The position numbers were made by a program, and so were the translations under genes. Of a DNA stretch of 64,000 bases, positions 17,713 to 24,727 are shown in pieces. Numbering within the stretch: the first letter of the stretch is position 1; every line of letters starts with the position of its first letter. The stretch is from Drouetiella hepatica Uher 2000/2452. Its GTDB lineage: Bacteria; Cyanobacteriota; Cyanobacteriia; Elainellales; Elainellaceae. The notes below the pieces were generated by a model that saw nothing but the letters and a program-made list of their open reading frames with translations, was not told the origin of the DNA and ran no database searches. The stretch covers positions 1-64,000 of the forward strand of contig JAHHHD010000015.1 in assembly GCA_019359505.1 (NCBI GenBank), in the 5' to 3' direction.

Positions 17713-17979
17713 TTAGAGGAAATAGCGATAAATCTCGCGTCGATGGCGGACTCTGGTAAAGGTTATAGCGTTGTCTTCGATGAAGAGACTGATGCGGTAG
17801 TCGCTCACTCGAATTCGATAGGCTCGATCGTATCCTTTGATTTTCTTGAGGTCAGAAATTTGGTCAATGCCGCTGGTAGGAATTTCTTCAAATGCTAAAT
17901 GTCTAATCGTTTCGTAAATGAGAGATTTTTTGAGCGCTTTCAAGTCTCGGATGAAACTTGGCAAATCATTGCCGATCAC
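17713..17979 (-). CDS. RelE/ParE-type toxin
   Basis: 88 residues from a GTG at 17979. The body is a RelE fold: LPSFIRDLKALKKSLIYETI, IDQISDLKKIKGYDRAYRIR, DYRISLFIEDN, and the C-terminal TRVRHRREIYRYFL. RelE toxins cleave mRNA on the ribosome. The usual beginning (M.VEFSPSFIRDL) is altered to VIGNDLPSFIRDL and there is no ATG, so the N-terminus may be damaged. No antitoxin gene is visible upstream. Possibly an orphan or a decaying toxin. Confidence 0.6.
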   Translation of the reverse strand: MIGNDLPSFIRDLKALKKSLIYETIRHLAFEEIPTSGIDQISDLKKIKGYDRAYRIRVSDYRISLFIEDNAITFTRVRHRREIYRYFL

Positions 17980-18132
17980 GGTTTTTCTAGTTCTAACAAG
18001 GCAGCCTCCAGACTGAGGGGGTTTCGGAGGAAACTTCCTGCATTGCTCCGGTATAGCCCCTCGTCTTCTGGGGCTTTCTGGGGCTTCTAGTAATTTTTGA
18101 CTGAAGCTACTGTAACCCTGTCTCTGCCACGA

Positions 18133-18230
18133 CCGCGATCGCCCTTCAGCTTTGAGCCAAGACGATCGTGACGGGCTAGGCGCGATCGCCTCAGTTGCTG
18201 TAGCATTCCCCGTGTCACGGGGTGATCTGA
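18133..18230. repeat. Interspersed island repeat, copy 1
   Basis: Begins CCGCGATCGCCCTTCAGC, continues TTTGAGCCAAGACGATCG, then GATCGCCTCAGTTGCTGTAG. The same order recurs at 18746, 19184 and 19700, each time between toxin-antitoxin modules; the right part matches the 3' coding end of the STAND gene at 20421. Confidence 0.6.
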
Positions 18231-18261
18231 GGGCTATCCTAACGCGATTTACCAACAGTTG

Positions 18262-18501
18262 CTAAAACAGCCGCTCGACTAATTGATCACGCGTCAGGTT
18301 GAAATGTTGGGCAATGTCTTTCAAAATCGAATTGAGCGTGCCCACTTTGATGGGGCTGTGATTTGGAATCGTAACGTGATGTTCGCCGTTCTGCTGTGTT
18401 GTCAGGCGAATATGGCTTCCGGTTTGGCGATCAATCTGATATCCCAGTGATTTGAGTGCCTGCGCCAACAGTTCATCCGACAAGTCTCGCGGCAGTTTCA
18501 T
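18262..18501 (-). CDS. hicA: HicA-type toxin (module 1)
   Basis: 79 residues, an mRNA interferase of the HicA double-stranded-RNA-binding fold. Visible: ALKSLGYQIDRQTGSHIRL with the catalytic His after GS, HHVTIPNHSPIKVGTLNSIL, typical of the family. It overlaps the upstream hicB by 4 bp (ATGA), an intact operon in the order hicB-hicA. Confidence 0.85.
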   Translation of the reverse strand: MKLPRDLSDELLAQALKSLGYQIDRQTGSHIRLTTQQNGEHHVTIPNHSPIKVGTLNSILKDIAQHFNLTRDQLVERLF

Positions 18502-18707
18502 GAGGCAATCACTTCGTCATGTACCACATGAAGGCGAATCAGCTTGGGGCGGGTTTGCTCATCAGGAAAGTGACAGTGAACCGCGTCTCGGACATATCCT
18601 TTGAGTTCTTCCAGGCTATCTGCTTGGGTAAAGATAGATTCTCCGATCGCCCTGGCAGTATAGCCACCGTCGGGATCATCTTCAACTAAGAAAATAATTT
18701 CAGTCAT
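18498..18707 (-). CDS. hicB: HicB-type antitoxin (module 1)
   Basis: 69 residues from the ATG at 18707 (MTEIIFLVEDDPDGGYTARA); a longer frame adds nine residues with no conservation. Short HicB partial RNase-H-like fold with GGYTARAIGESIFTQADSLE. It would neutralise the overlapping HicA and repress the promoter. Confidence 0.8.
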   Translation of the reverse strand: MTEIIFLVEDDPDGGYTARAIGESIFTQADSLEELKGYVRDAVHCHFPDEQTRPKLIRLHVVHDEVIAS

Positions 18708-18745
18708 CGGCTCGTCCTGATCTTTGAGGTTCAATTTCAGTTATA

Positions 18746-18834
18746 CCCGCGATCGCCCTTCAGCTTTGAGCAAGAGCGATCGCCCCTAGCCTTTGACGAT
18801 CGCCTCAGTTACTTCAGGACTGCCTGTGTGGTTG
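18746..18834. repeat. Interspersed island repeat, copy 2
   Basis: CCCGCGATCGCCCTTCAGC then TTTGAGCAAGAGCGATCG and GACGATCGCCTCAGTTACTT, ending in CTGCCTGTGTGGTTGGA. Similar to copies 1, 3 and 4. It fills the space between the hicB gene and the DUF4926 gene. Confidence 0.6.
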
Positions 18835-18852
18835 GAGCTTTGCTGCTGGAAC

Positions 18853-19116
18853 CTATGAAACTGCCAGCTCTGAGTGCAAAACTAACAACTCTTCAGCATT
18901 GAGAGTTGCCATTGCATACTCGCAGCCTTGAGCATCGGAGAACTCTACTTGATAGAATCGATCGCCGTTTTGTTCGTAAACTTCGACGATCGCGCCAATT
19001 AATTCAGCAGGTAGTTGTTGAACACTGGCGTAGGCTGGCTCTAGCAGGGTGAGGCGATTGGCTGGAATATCTTTCAGTAATGCAACCGTATCCAGGAGTT
19101 TGGGTGTAGGTTTCAT
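18853..19116 (-). CDS. DUF4926 domain protein
   Basis: 87 residues. Starts KLLDTVALLKDIPANRL and contains AELIGAIVEVYEQNGDRFYQ and VEFSDAQGCEYAMATLNAEE, the pattern of DUF4926, a small beta-rich family often found beside toxin-like or nuclease genes in cyanobacteria. Molecular role unknown. It stands alone between two HicBA modules, flanked by copies of the island repeat. Confidence 0.75.
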   Translation of the reverse strand: MKPTPKLLDTVALLKDIPANRLTLLEPAYASVQQLPAELIGAIVEVYEQNGDRFYQVEFSDAQGCEYAMATLNAEELLVLHSELAVS

Positions 19117-19183
19117 CGTTTAATAAAGGCGATCGCCGTTGGGTAATTTCATGCCGCTGATGGATGGCTGACCCTAATGATAT

Positions 19184-19242
19184 CCGCGATCGCCCTTCAG
19201 CTTTGAGCCAAGACGATCGCCCTTAGCCTGTCACGATCGCTG
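19184..19242. repeat. Interspersed island repeat, copy 3 (short)
   Basis: CCGCGATCGCCCTTCAGC then TTTGAGCCAAGACGATCG and CCTTAGCCTGTCACGATCGC; ends at the hicA stop region. It lacks the right part that resembles the STAND gene end. Confidence 0.55.
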
Positions 19243-19467
19243 TTATTCAGTTTTCCACTCACTTGTGGAAATATCGGCAGTTGTCATGATGTTTCGTAAG
19301 GTGCCCATAGGAAGATCGCGTCCCTTGTGATACGGCACAATCACCTGAAGCTGTCGTTCTGAGTTGCGCCACTTGCGATGGCTGCCTTTCTGAGAAACTA
19401 ATGTGAAACCGTAACGGCGCAAAATCGCTTCAACCTGGTCAACATTCATCCGTCGATCGCGGGTCAT
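19243..19467 (-). CDS. hicA: HicA-type toxin (module 2)
   Basis: 74 residues; YcfA/HicA family. VEAILRRYGFTLVSQKGSHR shows the GSH catalytic site, followed by VIVPYHKGRDLPMGTLRNIM. Its ATG overlaps the hicB stop (ATGA at 19464-19467). A second ATG six codons on (MNVDQVEA) is also possible. Distinct in sequence from the HicA at 18262, so not a recent duplicate. Confidence 0.88.
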   Translation of the reverse strand: MTRDRRMNVDQVEAILRRYGFTLVSQKGSHRKWRNSERQLQVIVPYHKGRDLPMGTLRNIMTTADISTSEWKTE

Positions 19468-19667
19468 CCCACAAAAACCTCGCGGGTGAGAGCGCTAGCG
19501 GGAAGTTCGATCGCATCGGGTTCTAAGTAGAGTTCAATCGCTTCTTGAATATTCGCTAAAGCTTCTATTTCAGTAGCTCCGGCAGAAACGCAGCCGGGTA
19601 GTTCTGGACACCAAACTGCCCATTCTCCAGTTTCAGGATCAGGTTCTAGAATGACGCGCCATTTCAT
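19464..19667 (-). CDS. hicB: HicB-type antitoxin (module 2)
   Basis: 67 residues. MKWRVILEPDPETGEWAVWC, PELPGCVSAGATEIEALANI and QEAIELYLEP are the classic HicB_like (UPF0150) motifs. Translationally coupled to the downstream hicA. Confidence 0.9.
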   Translation of the reverse strand: MKWRVILEPDPETGEWAVWCPELPGCVSAGATEIEALANIQEAIELYLEPDAIELPASALTREVFVG

Positions 19668-19699
19668 AGAGTCTCCGAATTCTGTTCTATCTCAGTCTA

Positions 19700-19830
19700 C
19701 CCGCGATCGCCCCTCAGCTTTGAGCCAAGACGATCGCGCCTAGCCTTTCACGATCGCCTCAGTTGCTCTAGCATTGCCTGTGTCGTTGGATGATCGGATA
19801 ACTGCCCGGTTTGCCCTGCCTACATTGCTT
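19700..19830. repeat. Interspersed island repeat, copy 4 (long)
   Basis: Starts CCCGCGATCGCCCCTCAGC; the right part (GCCTCAGTTGCTCTAGCAT, TGTGTCGTTGGATGATCGGA, TAACTGCCCGGTTTGCCCTG) is nearly identical to the last about 70 bp of the STAND gene at 20425-20500. It looks like a copied or left-over gene end. Confidence 0.65.
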
Positions 19831-19855
19831 CTCCAATCATTCGATAGAATTAGCC

Positions 19856-20134
19856 TCAAGGAAAGTAGCGATAAATTTCCTTGCGATGTAGAACTCGAAT
19901 AAAGTCCACTGAATTAGATTGAACCGCGATGCCGATTCTGTAATCTCCAATCTTGATACGATAGTGGTTGCCTTCGGCTTTAAGCTTGCTAAGATTGCTG
20001 ACTGCCTCAAGACTCTCAGCCCCTTTTACTCAATGACAGCCTACTTCTTCAATAGCGGCAATTCGTTGCAGCAGTGAGGCATCGCGGAGTTTACGCAGGT
20101 CTTTTTCAAAGCTTTTTCGGAACTCAACCTTCAC
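19856..20134 (-). pseudogene. RelE-type toxin interrupted by an in-frame TGA
   Basis: From a GTG at 20134 the frame reads VKVEFRKSFEKDLRKLRDAS then LLQRIAAIEEVGCH, meets TGA (20030-20032), and continues in the same frame SLEAVSNLSKLKAEGNHYRI, KIGDYRIGIAV, and ends VLHRKEIYRYFP. Both halves are good RelE sequence, so this is one toxin gene with a nonsense codon after residue 34. The GTG overlaps the antitoxin stop (GTGA). The toxin is probably inactive. Confidence 0.8.
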
Positions 20135-20340
20135 GCTTGCTGCTCCAGCAGTTTGAAGATATCGGCTCGGCTAGCTGGTTCGGTAGCTTCGCCTTCTACA
20201 ATCGCCCGTTCTAGCCCAATCTCTTCGATCGCTTCTGCAATTAGATCGGTGAAGGCATCGCGATTTTCTTGGAACAGCTCAAGCAGTGCAACTTTGACGA
20301 TCGCTTTAAGTTGAGTTTGATCTAATGTTAGCTCAGACAT
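20131..20340 (-). CDS. Antitoxin partner of the broken RelE
   Basis: 69 residues: helical N-terminus (LDQTQLKAIVKVALLELFQE), acidic middle (DLIAEAIEEIGLERAIVEGE) and C-terminal ADIFKLLEQQA. This is the common cyanobacterial antitoxin paired with RelE; the stop codon overlaps the toxin start. With the toxin broken it may survive as a repressor or as protection against related toxins. Confidence 0.7.
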   Translation of the reverse strand: MSELTLDQTQLKAIVKVALLELFQENRDAFTDLIAEAIEEIGLERAIVEGEATEPASRADIFKLLEQQA

Positions 20341-20420
20341 GATTGTCTCCGGTCTTCAGGTGGGTGTCTACTAAGCTGATGCTTAAGACTTAGGCTATGC
20401 CACCATACTACTCTTTGCCT

Positions 20421-22211
20421 CTACAATCGCCTCAGTTGCTCTAGCACGTCCTGTGTCGTTGGATGATCGGACAACTGCGCGGTTTGCCCTGCCTGAATCA
20501 CCTGCCTCAAAAACTCAACGAAATTACCCCAAACGGTTTGGAAGGTGGGATGGGTTTCGCCCAGTTGATCGTGAAAAATTACCACTGCCCGAAGATACAA
20601 AGGCTCGGCATCACTGTAGCGTCCGGTGGATTGGTACAGCGCTGCCAAATTGTTGAGGCTGCCGGCAGTGTCGGGATGGTCGGCTCCTAACTGTCGCTCA
20701 TTAATTTGCAGCGATCGCACATACAAAGGCTCGGCATCACTGTAGCGTCCGGTGGATTGGTACAGCAATGCCAAATTGTTGAGGCTGCTGGCTGTGGCGG
20801 GATGGTCGGCTCCTAACTGTTGCTCTCTGATTTGCAGCGATCGCACATACAAAGGCTCGGCATCACTGTAGCGTCCGGTGGATTGGTACAGCAATGCCAA
20901 ATTGTTGAGGCTGGTTGCCACAGCGGGATGGGTTTTGCCTAGACGGGTTTCGGCGGTTGCTCGGCATTGTTCCAACCACGGTTGCGCCTGAGCATAGGCC
21001 GCCTGTCCTTCGTAAAACCAGGCAATTCGAATGTAGGGCGTAATCAAGTCATCGTCTGTGAGGCAGTCGGTGAGGGCGGTTGCCACTTCTTCTAGATGGG
21101 GAATGAGAGGCGTGAATTGGGCGATTAGATCTAGCGTCAGGGTTTGGGGAATTTGTTTTGCCTCTGCCACCATCACCCGACACAGGGTTTGCTGCATCGC
21201 GGCTTCGGCTGGCATTTGCTGCCGCTTTGCCGCAAAGAATTCTCGCAAGAGCTGATGCAGTTGGTATATGCCTGCCTCTGAGGGTTGCAGCAGATGCAGC
21301 CCCAGCAGGTCTTCGTCTCGCACATCCTCCAGATCTTCCTCATTCCACTCTGGCAAACAGGCTTGCACCAGCCGCCAAGCGATCGGCGCGAGGGCAAACA
21401 AACTCAGCCATGCGGCTAGCTCTTTTGCCGACGGCTTTAGCTCTTGCCAACTCAGCTCAAACGCCGCCGCCACCCCCAGCGATGCCGTCATTCCCGGTTC
21501 GGCTTGCAGCAGCGCCCTTGCCTCCAGCCGTTTTTCTTGCAGCCGTTGCAGCAGGGTGGCGATCGACACCTCTTTCCTGCGCGCCAGATACCGCCCCACC
21601 AGCTCCAATCCCAACGGCAAATAGCCCACCCATTGACAAAGCTGCCGCTCCAGACCTCCGATTTCTTCAAGAAATCGAAGGTCTTTGACCTCTCCGCCCT
21701 GGGTGACGATCGCCCTCAGCAAATCTAGCGCCGCTTCTTCCCTCAATACCTCCAGCCGCAACTGCCGCACCGATGCCCCCAGATCGACCCGCGTGGTCAA
21801 CAAAATCTGGAAGCGATCGCCCCTCGGCGGCAGGTAGGGCTGAACTTCGGCATAGTTGCTTACGTCATCCCAGATCAATAGCGCCTTGCCCTCGCGCCAG
21901 TGGCTCCAGCAATAGGCGACCTGCTGCGACAAATCCAGCTCAGTCGGTAGCGATAAGTCTAGGTAAATTCTGGCAAAGCCGACAATTTGAGTGCCGATGT
22001 CTTCCCGCGATCGCAGCCAGCACACCCCCCCCGGATATTGGTCTTGCGCCAGTGCGCCATAGGCATATTGCAACGCCAATTCAGTCTTGCCAATGCCGCC
22101 CATGCCCTGAATCGCCGTAATTGCCAGCAGGTTAGATTCTTGGAGGCGATCGTGCAGCGTTTTTAGGTCGGCTTCTCGCCCAACAAACTCAGTGGCTCCG
22201 GTGTAGGGCAA
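20421..22211 (-). CDS. STAND NTPase (NB-ARC-like) with TPR repeats, downstream part of a split gene
   Basis: 596 residues if read from a TTG at 22211. It opens with TGATEFVGREADLKTLHDRL, a P-loop GMGGIGKT (36-43), Walker B LLIWDD (111-116) and a GLPL-type motif (LPLGLEL). Residues about 450-570 are kinesin-light-chain-type TPRs of 42 residues, of which three are nearly identical in DNA (126-bp units, 20640-20930). STAND proteins oligomerise on ligand sensing and drive signalling or abortive defence. The same frame continues upstream of a TGA into the gene at 22260-22721, so the start here is doubtful. Confidence 0.8.
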   Translation of the reverse strand: MPYTGATEFVGREADLKTLHDRLQESNLLAITAIQGMGGIGKTELALQYAYGALAQDQYPGGVCWLRSREDIGTQIVGFARIYLDLSLPTELDLSQQVAYCWSHWREGKALLIWDDVSNYAEVQPYLPPRGDRFQILLTTRVDLGASVRQLRLEVLREEAALDLLRAIVTQGGEVKDLRFLEEIGGLERQLCQWVGYLPLGLELVGRYLARRKEVSIATLLQRLQEKRLEARALLQAEPGMTASLGVAAAFELSWQELKPSAKELAAWLSLFALAPIAWRLVQACLPEWNEEDLEDVRDEDLLGLHLLQPSEAGIYQLHQLLREFFAAKRQQMPAEAAMQQTLCRVMVAEAKQIPQTLTLDLIAQFTPLIPHLEEVATALTDCLTDDDLITPYIRIAWFYEGQAAYAQAQPWLEQCRATAETRLGKTHPAVATSLNNLALLYQSTGRYSDAEPLYVRSLQIREQQLGADHPATASSLNNLALLYQSTGRYSDAEPLYVRSLQINERQLGADHPDTAGSLNNLAALYQSTGRYSDAEPLYLRAVVIFHDQLGETHPTFQTVWGNFVEFLRQVIQAGQTAQLSDHPTTQDVLEQLRRL

Positions 22212-22259
22212 ATTGTGGGGCGTGCCTCGCTCTGTCGGTGCCCTTCCCGACGACTCCAG

Positions 22260-22721
22260 TCAATCAGATTGGGGAGCAGATCCAAAATGAAAGGTCGGAT
22301 TTCCCTGAACTTGAATCACGGGCTGATTGGGATCATTCACCTGTAATCCCTGCGCTTGCCCGGTTACATACTGCACGTTCCGCGCCTGAATATCGTTGTT
22401 CGTTACTTCCAGATGGATCTCTGCCGCCAGCTTCTGCGCTTCCTGCTTCAGTGCCAGATCAGATTCCAAAACCTTATGTAGATAGGTTATCAACTGCTTT
22501 TGAGCCTCTGTCGAACCCTCCGCTGCCTGTTGCAAGATTTGATCGGTGCCCGGTTTGCCCCGTAAACATTTCTCCCACATCAACTTGCCCAACTGCTGCA
22601 CCTTATCCGGCAGCATCTCCACCGCCTTTTCGCCCAACTTAGACCCCACGCCCTCATAAAACTTATCCAATATTGCCTTAGCGATCGGCGTAGCTAGCAG
22701 CAGCGTAATTTGCTCAATCAT
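22260..22721 (-). CDS. N-terminal effector-side part of the split STAND gene
   Basis: 153 residues. Helical N-terminus (ITLLLATPIAKAILDKFYEG), then EKAVEMLPDKVQQLGKLMWE, KLAAEIHLEVTNN, and a C-terminal linker. It ends at TGA (22260-22262). Reading through that codon in the same frame gives LESSGRAPTERGTPHNLPYT and joins the NB-ARC part directly; such TERGTPHNLP linkers commonly precede NB-ARC in cyanobacterial STAND proteins. Either one nonsense mutation split the gene, or it is translated in two parts or with readthrough. Confidence 0.65.
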   Translation of the reverse strand: MIEQITLLLATPIAKAILDKFYEGVGSKLGEKAVEMLPDKVQQLGKLMWEKCLRGKPGTDQILQQAAEGSTEAQKQLITYLHKVLESDLALKQEAQKLAAEIHLEVTNNDIQARNVQYVTGQAQGLQVNDPNQPVIQVQGNPTFHFGSAPQSD

Positions 22722-22852
22722 GGGGGGAAAACGCAGAAAACTACTGGCTTAACTTTACTTCAGCCGCCTCTATTTGTCGCTGATTTGCTTGCTATTGGGC
22801 GCTCGCAACGCAGAAAATGCCAACATTTTCACTCTCACCGAGAAACGTCAAG

Positions 22853-23112
22853 CTTTGAACTCGAAGCGTTGAGCTTTGAACAGCAACTGTCGAGCTTTGA
22901 ACACGAAACGCCAGCCTTTGAACACGGAACGCCACACTTTTTTCGAGAACATTTCTGTTTAGAACTCGGAACGTCTCACTTGAAACAAGAACAATGCAGC
23001 TTCAAACAGGAAACGCCACACTTTTTACTCCAATGATGCAGTTCAGAACACGAAACATCTCACTTGAAACTGAAATACTTCTATTTCAAACCAAAACACT
23101 GCTGTTTCAAGT
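22853..23112. repeat. 21-bp degenerate tandem repeat array (12 units)
   Basis: Twelve consecutive 21-bp units with no insertion or deletion, then a partial one. The clearest are CTTTGAACACGAAACGCCAGC and CTTTGAACACGGAACGCCACA. Units diverge strongly but hold phase at 22853 + 21n. A plus-strand frame reads them as heptapeptides (SFEHETP, AFEHGTP) for the first eight units, then stops, so coding is unlikely. There are no unique spacers, so this is not CRISPR. Confidence 0.75.
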
Positions 23113-23204
23113 GACATTAATGGAGAGGGCGATCGCAATTTTTGTTTTTGAGGGGCGATCGCTGACACTCTCGCTCTAATAAACCTCATCATGAGAGCCA
23201 AGCG

Positions 23205-23450
23205 CTAAGGCAGAAGTTCCTCTTGCCCTAAATCCAGTTCTGTCATTAAGTCAGTGACAGAGCCGCGTTGAACATTACCTGTGGCGTAATCCCGTTCGGC
23301 TTCAGAGACTTGCCCTAGCAGATCTTCTCTGCGCTGGTGTTTAAGGCGCTGTTGAACGAGGTTTAGCAATGCTGCCTGATCCTCCAGCGACAGAGCTTCC
23401 ACAGCCTCGATCGCCTGTTGAAATGTAGAGGTTTTCTCAGTTTGCTGCAT
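23205..23450 (-). CDS. Small antitoxin-like protein
   Basis: 81 residues: TFQQAIEAVEALSLEDQAAL and NLVQQRLKHQRREDLLGQVS with a C-terminal SVTDLMTELDL. This pattern is familiar as the first gene of cyanobacterial RelE/ParE modules. No toxin follows; instead the 21-bp array lies downstream. Probably an orphan antitoxin. Confidence 0.6.
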   Translation of the reverse strand: MQQTEKTSTFQQAIEAVEALSLEDQAALLNLVQQRLKHQRREDLLGQVSEAERDYATGNVQRGSVTDLMTELDLGQEELLP

Positions 23451-23489
23451 GATTAGCGCCTAAACTCTCTGCCCTATCGACCGCCGTTT

Positions 23490-23738
23490 TCATTCTAATC
23501 GAATATACTTCGTCACCACACTCATCCATTTGCCCGTCATCGGCTCCGGCTGCAAGTCGCTCCACTCATCGGCATTGGCAACCGCCTTTAGGTGCAGCGT
23601 GTGAATCATCGTGATCACGCCCGTGCGCGAACTCACCACAATTAGTCGTACCGATTCACGATCGCCCCTCGAATACTGCAACTCGCTGGGGGGCAAGCTG
23701 TTGGAATCTGGGCGATCGGATAGAAAATCTTCAGTCAT
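23490..23738 (-). CDS. Hypothetical 82-residue protein, founder of duplicated fragments
   Basis: 82 residues, start MTEDFLSDRPDSNSLPPSEL, then RGDRESVRLIVVSSRTGVIT and WMSVVTKYIRLE at the end. No family recognised. It is divergent from the XRE gene at 23843. Pieces of it recur at 25118-25195 (3' end) and 26160-26280 (5' end), each next to another XRE paralogue, so the pair was duplicated as a unit. Confidence 0.5.
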   Translation of the reverse strand: MTEDFLSDRPDSNSLPPSELQYSRGDRESVRLIVVSSRTGVITMIHTLHLKAVANADEWSDLQPEPMTGKWMSVVTKYIRLE

Positions 23739-23842
23739 AAAATCATCTCAACTAAAGTGTGATCAAATAATACACTAAATTCTTGTTTTGAAATCAAATA
23801 AGTAACATTTACGGTTTCATCATCCTCTGACACGATTGGGGC

Positions 23843-24322
23843 ATGGGAAAAGTAGGTCAAGCGCTCCGTCAGGTTTTAGAGGCTTATGCCATTAGTCAGA
23901 ATAAGCTAGCGGTTACGATGGGCATTGAGCGCACTCATGTCCATCGCTGGGTACAAGAAAAAACCGATCCTGGTGGAGAGGCGATCGCCAACATTACAGA
24001 GTCCCTACAGCAACTCAATCCTGAAGCTGCGAGAGAATTTGTTCAGCGTTACTTAGGCGAGATTCTAGGGGTGGGTCAAGCAAGTCAGGCACTCAGACAA
24101 GTTTTAGAAACCTATGGAATCAGCCAGAACAAGCTAGCTGTCACAATGGGCATTAGCCGAGCCAACGTCGGTCGCTGGTTTCATGGACTAGATCCGAGTG
24201 CCGAAAATATTGCTGAGATCACCAAAGCTTTGAAACAAATTAACCCTGAAGCTGCAAGAGAATTTGTTCAGCTTTATTTAGGCAACCTGCTGGAAGACCC
24301 GGAGAAATTAGAGGATGAGTAG
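23843..24322 (+). CDS. Double XRE-type helix-turn-helix regulator
   Basis: 159 residues made of two tandem XRE HTH domains, about 1-75 and 79-155, each with ALRQVLE.Y.ISQNKLAVTMG and ending with EAAREFVQ.YLG. The two halves are similar to each other and to the single-domain paralogues at 25272 and 26387, so this is an in-frame duplication. It is preceded by the conserved leader ACATTTACGGTTTCATCATC. Likely binds DNA as an intramolecular dimer; targets unknown. Confidence 0.8.
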   Translation: MGKVGQALRQVLEAYAISQNKLAVTMGIERTHVHRWVQEKTDPGGEAIANITESLQQLNPEAAREFVQRYLGEILGVGQASQALRQVLETYGISQNKLAVTMGISRANVGRWFHGLDPSAENIAEITKALKQINPEAAREFVQLYLGNLLEDPEKLEDE

Positions 24323-24337
24323 AGCGATCGTCAGTCA

Positions 24338-24727
24338 CTATGAGATTGGGGGGTGAGTCAATTTAGCCTCTGCGAGTTCCAAAAACTGTTTTGCTCTATG
24401 GATCTGTTCCGTGGCTTGAGCTTCTGTAAGGTCTGGATTAGCATCGTAATCGCCTTGCAGCCGAAGTTGCTCTGCTGTAATTAGAAAACGGTGAAATTCA
24501 GTAGGGACTGCTCCCGCCTTCACAAACTCTCGTCCGAAAGCTGAAATTACAGCCGAATGCTTGGAAAAACTCAAGCCCTTGCCCTCTAAAAAAGCTTCTG
24601 CCACATAAAACATCGTGTAATAAGCGCGAGAGGCTGCAAATTCAGGCATATTTTGTTGATTGAGAAGTTCTGCCGCATCTAAGCTTCTGTAGGCTTTTTG
24701 CAGTAAAGCTCTCTGCTCAGGAGTCAT
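24338..24727 (-). CDS. HEPN domain protein of an MNT/HEPN toxin-antitoxin pair
   Basis: 129 residues. Four-helix HEPN fold with SRAYYTMFYVAEAFLEGKG (about 33-51) and a second long helix near ATEQIHRAKQFLELAEAKL. The RX4-6H ribonuclease motif ends in Tyr41 instead of His, as seen in part of this subfamily, so nuclease activity is uncertain. It overlaps the MNT gene by 4 bp (24724-24727). Confidence 0.85.
   Translation of the reverse strand: MTPEQRALLQKAYRSLDAAELLNQQNMPEFAASRAYYTMFYVAEAFLEGKGLSFSKHSAVISAFGREFVKAGAVPTEFHRFLITAEQLRLQGDYDANPDLTEAQATEQIHRAKQFLELAEAKLTHPPIS

Noticed and set aside
17980-18255. N-terminal extension of the RelE-like toxin to 180 residues
   Set aside because: The extension is Ser/Arg-rich text read from the interspersed repeat; RelE proteins are about 88 residues long.
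21158-21688. 176-codon frame opposite the STAND gene
   Set aside because: Shadow frame rich in Pro/Ala/Arg caused by GC-rich third positions on the other strand; the minus strand encodes clear domains.
22710-23036. Frame reading the 21-bp array as heptapeptides (SFEHETP etc.)
   Set aside because: It starts in unrelated sequence without a ribosome site and stops after eight units although the repeats go on, so it follows from the 21-bp period.
22853-23112. CRISPR array
   Set aside because: Units are contiguous without unique spacers, are only 21 bp and diverge from each other; no cas genes are near.
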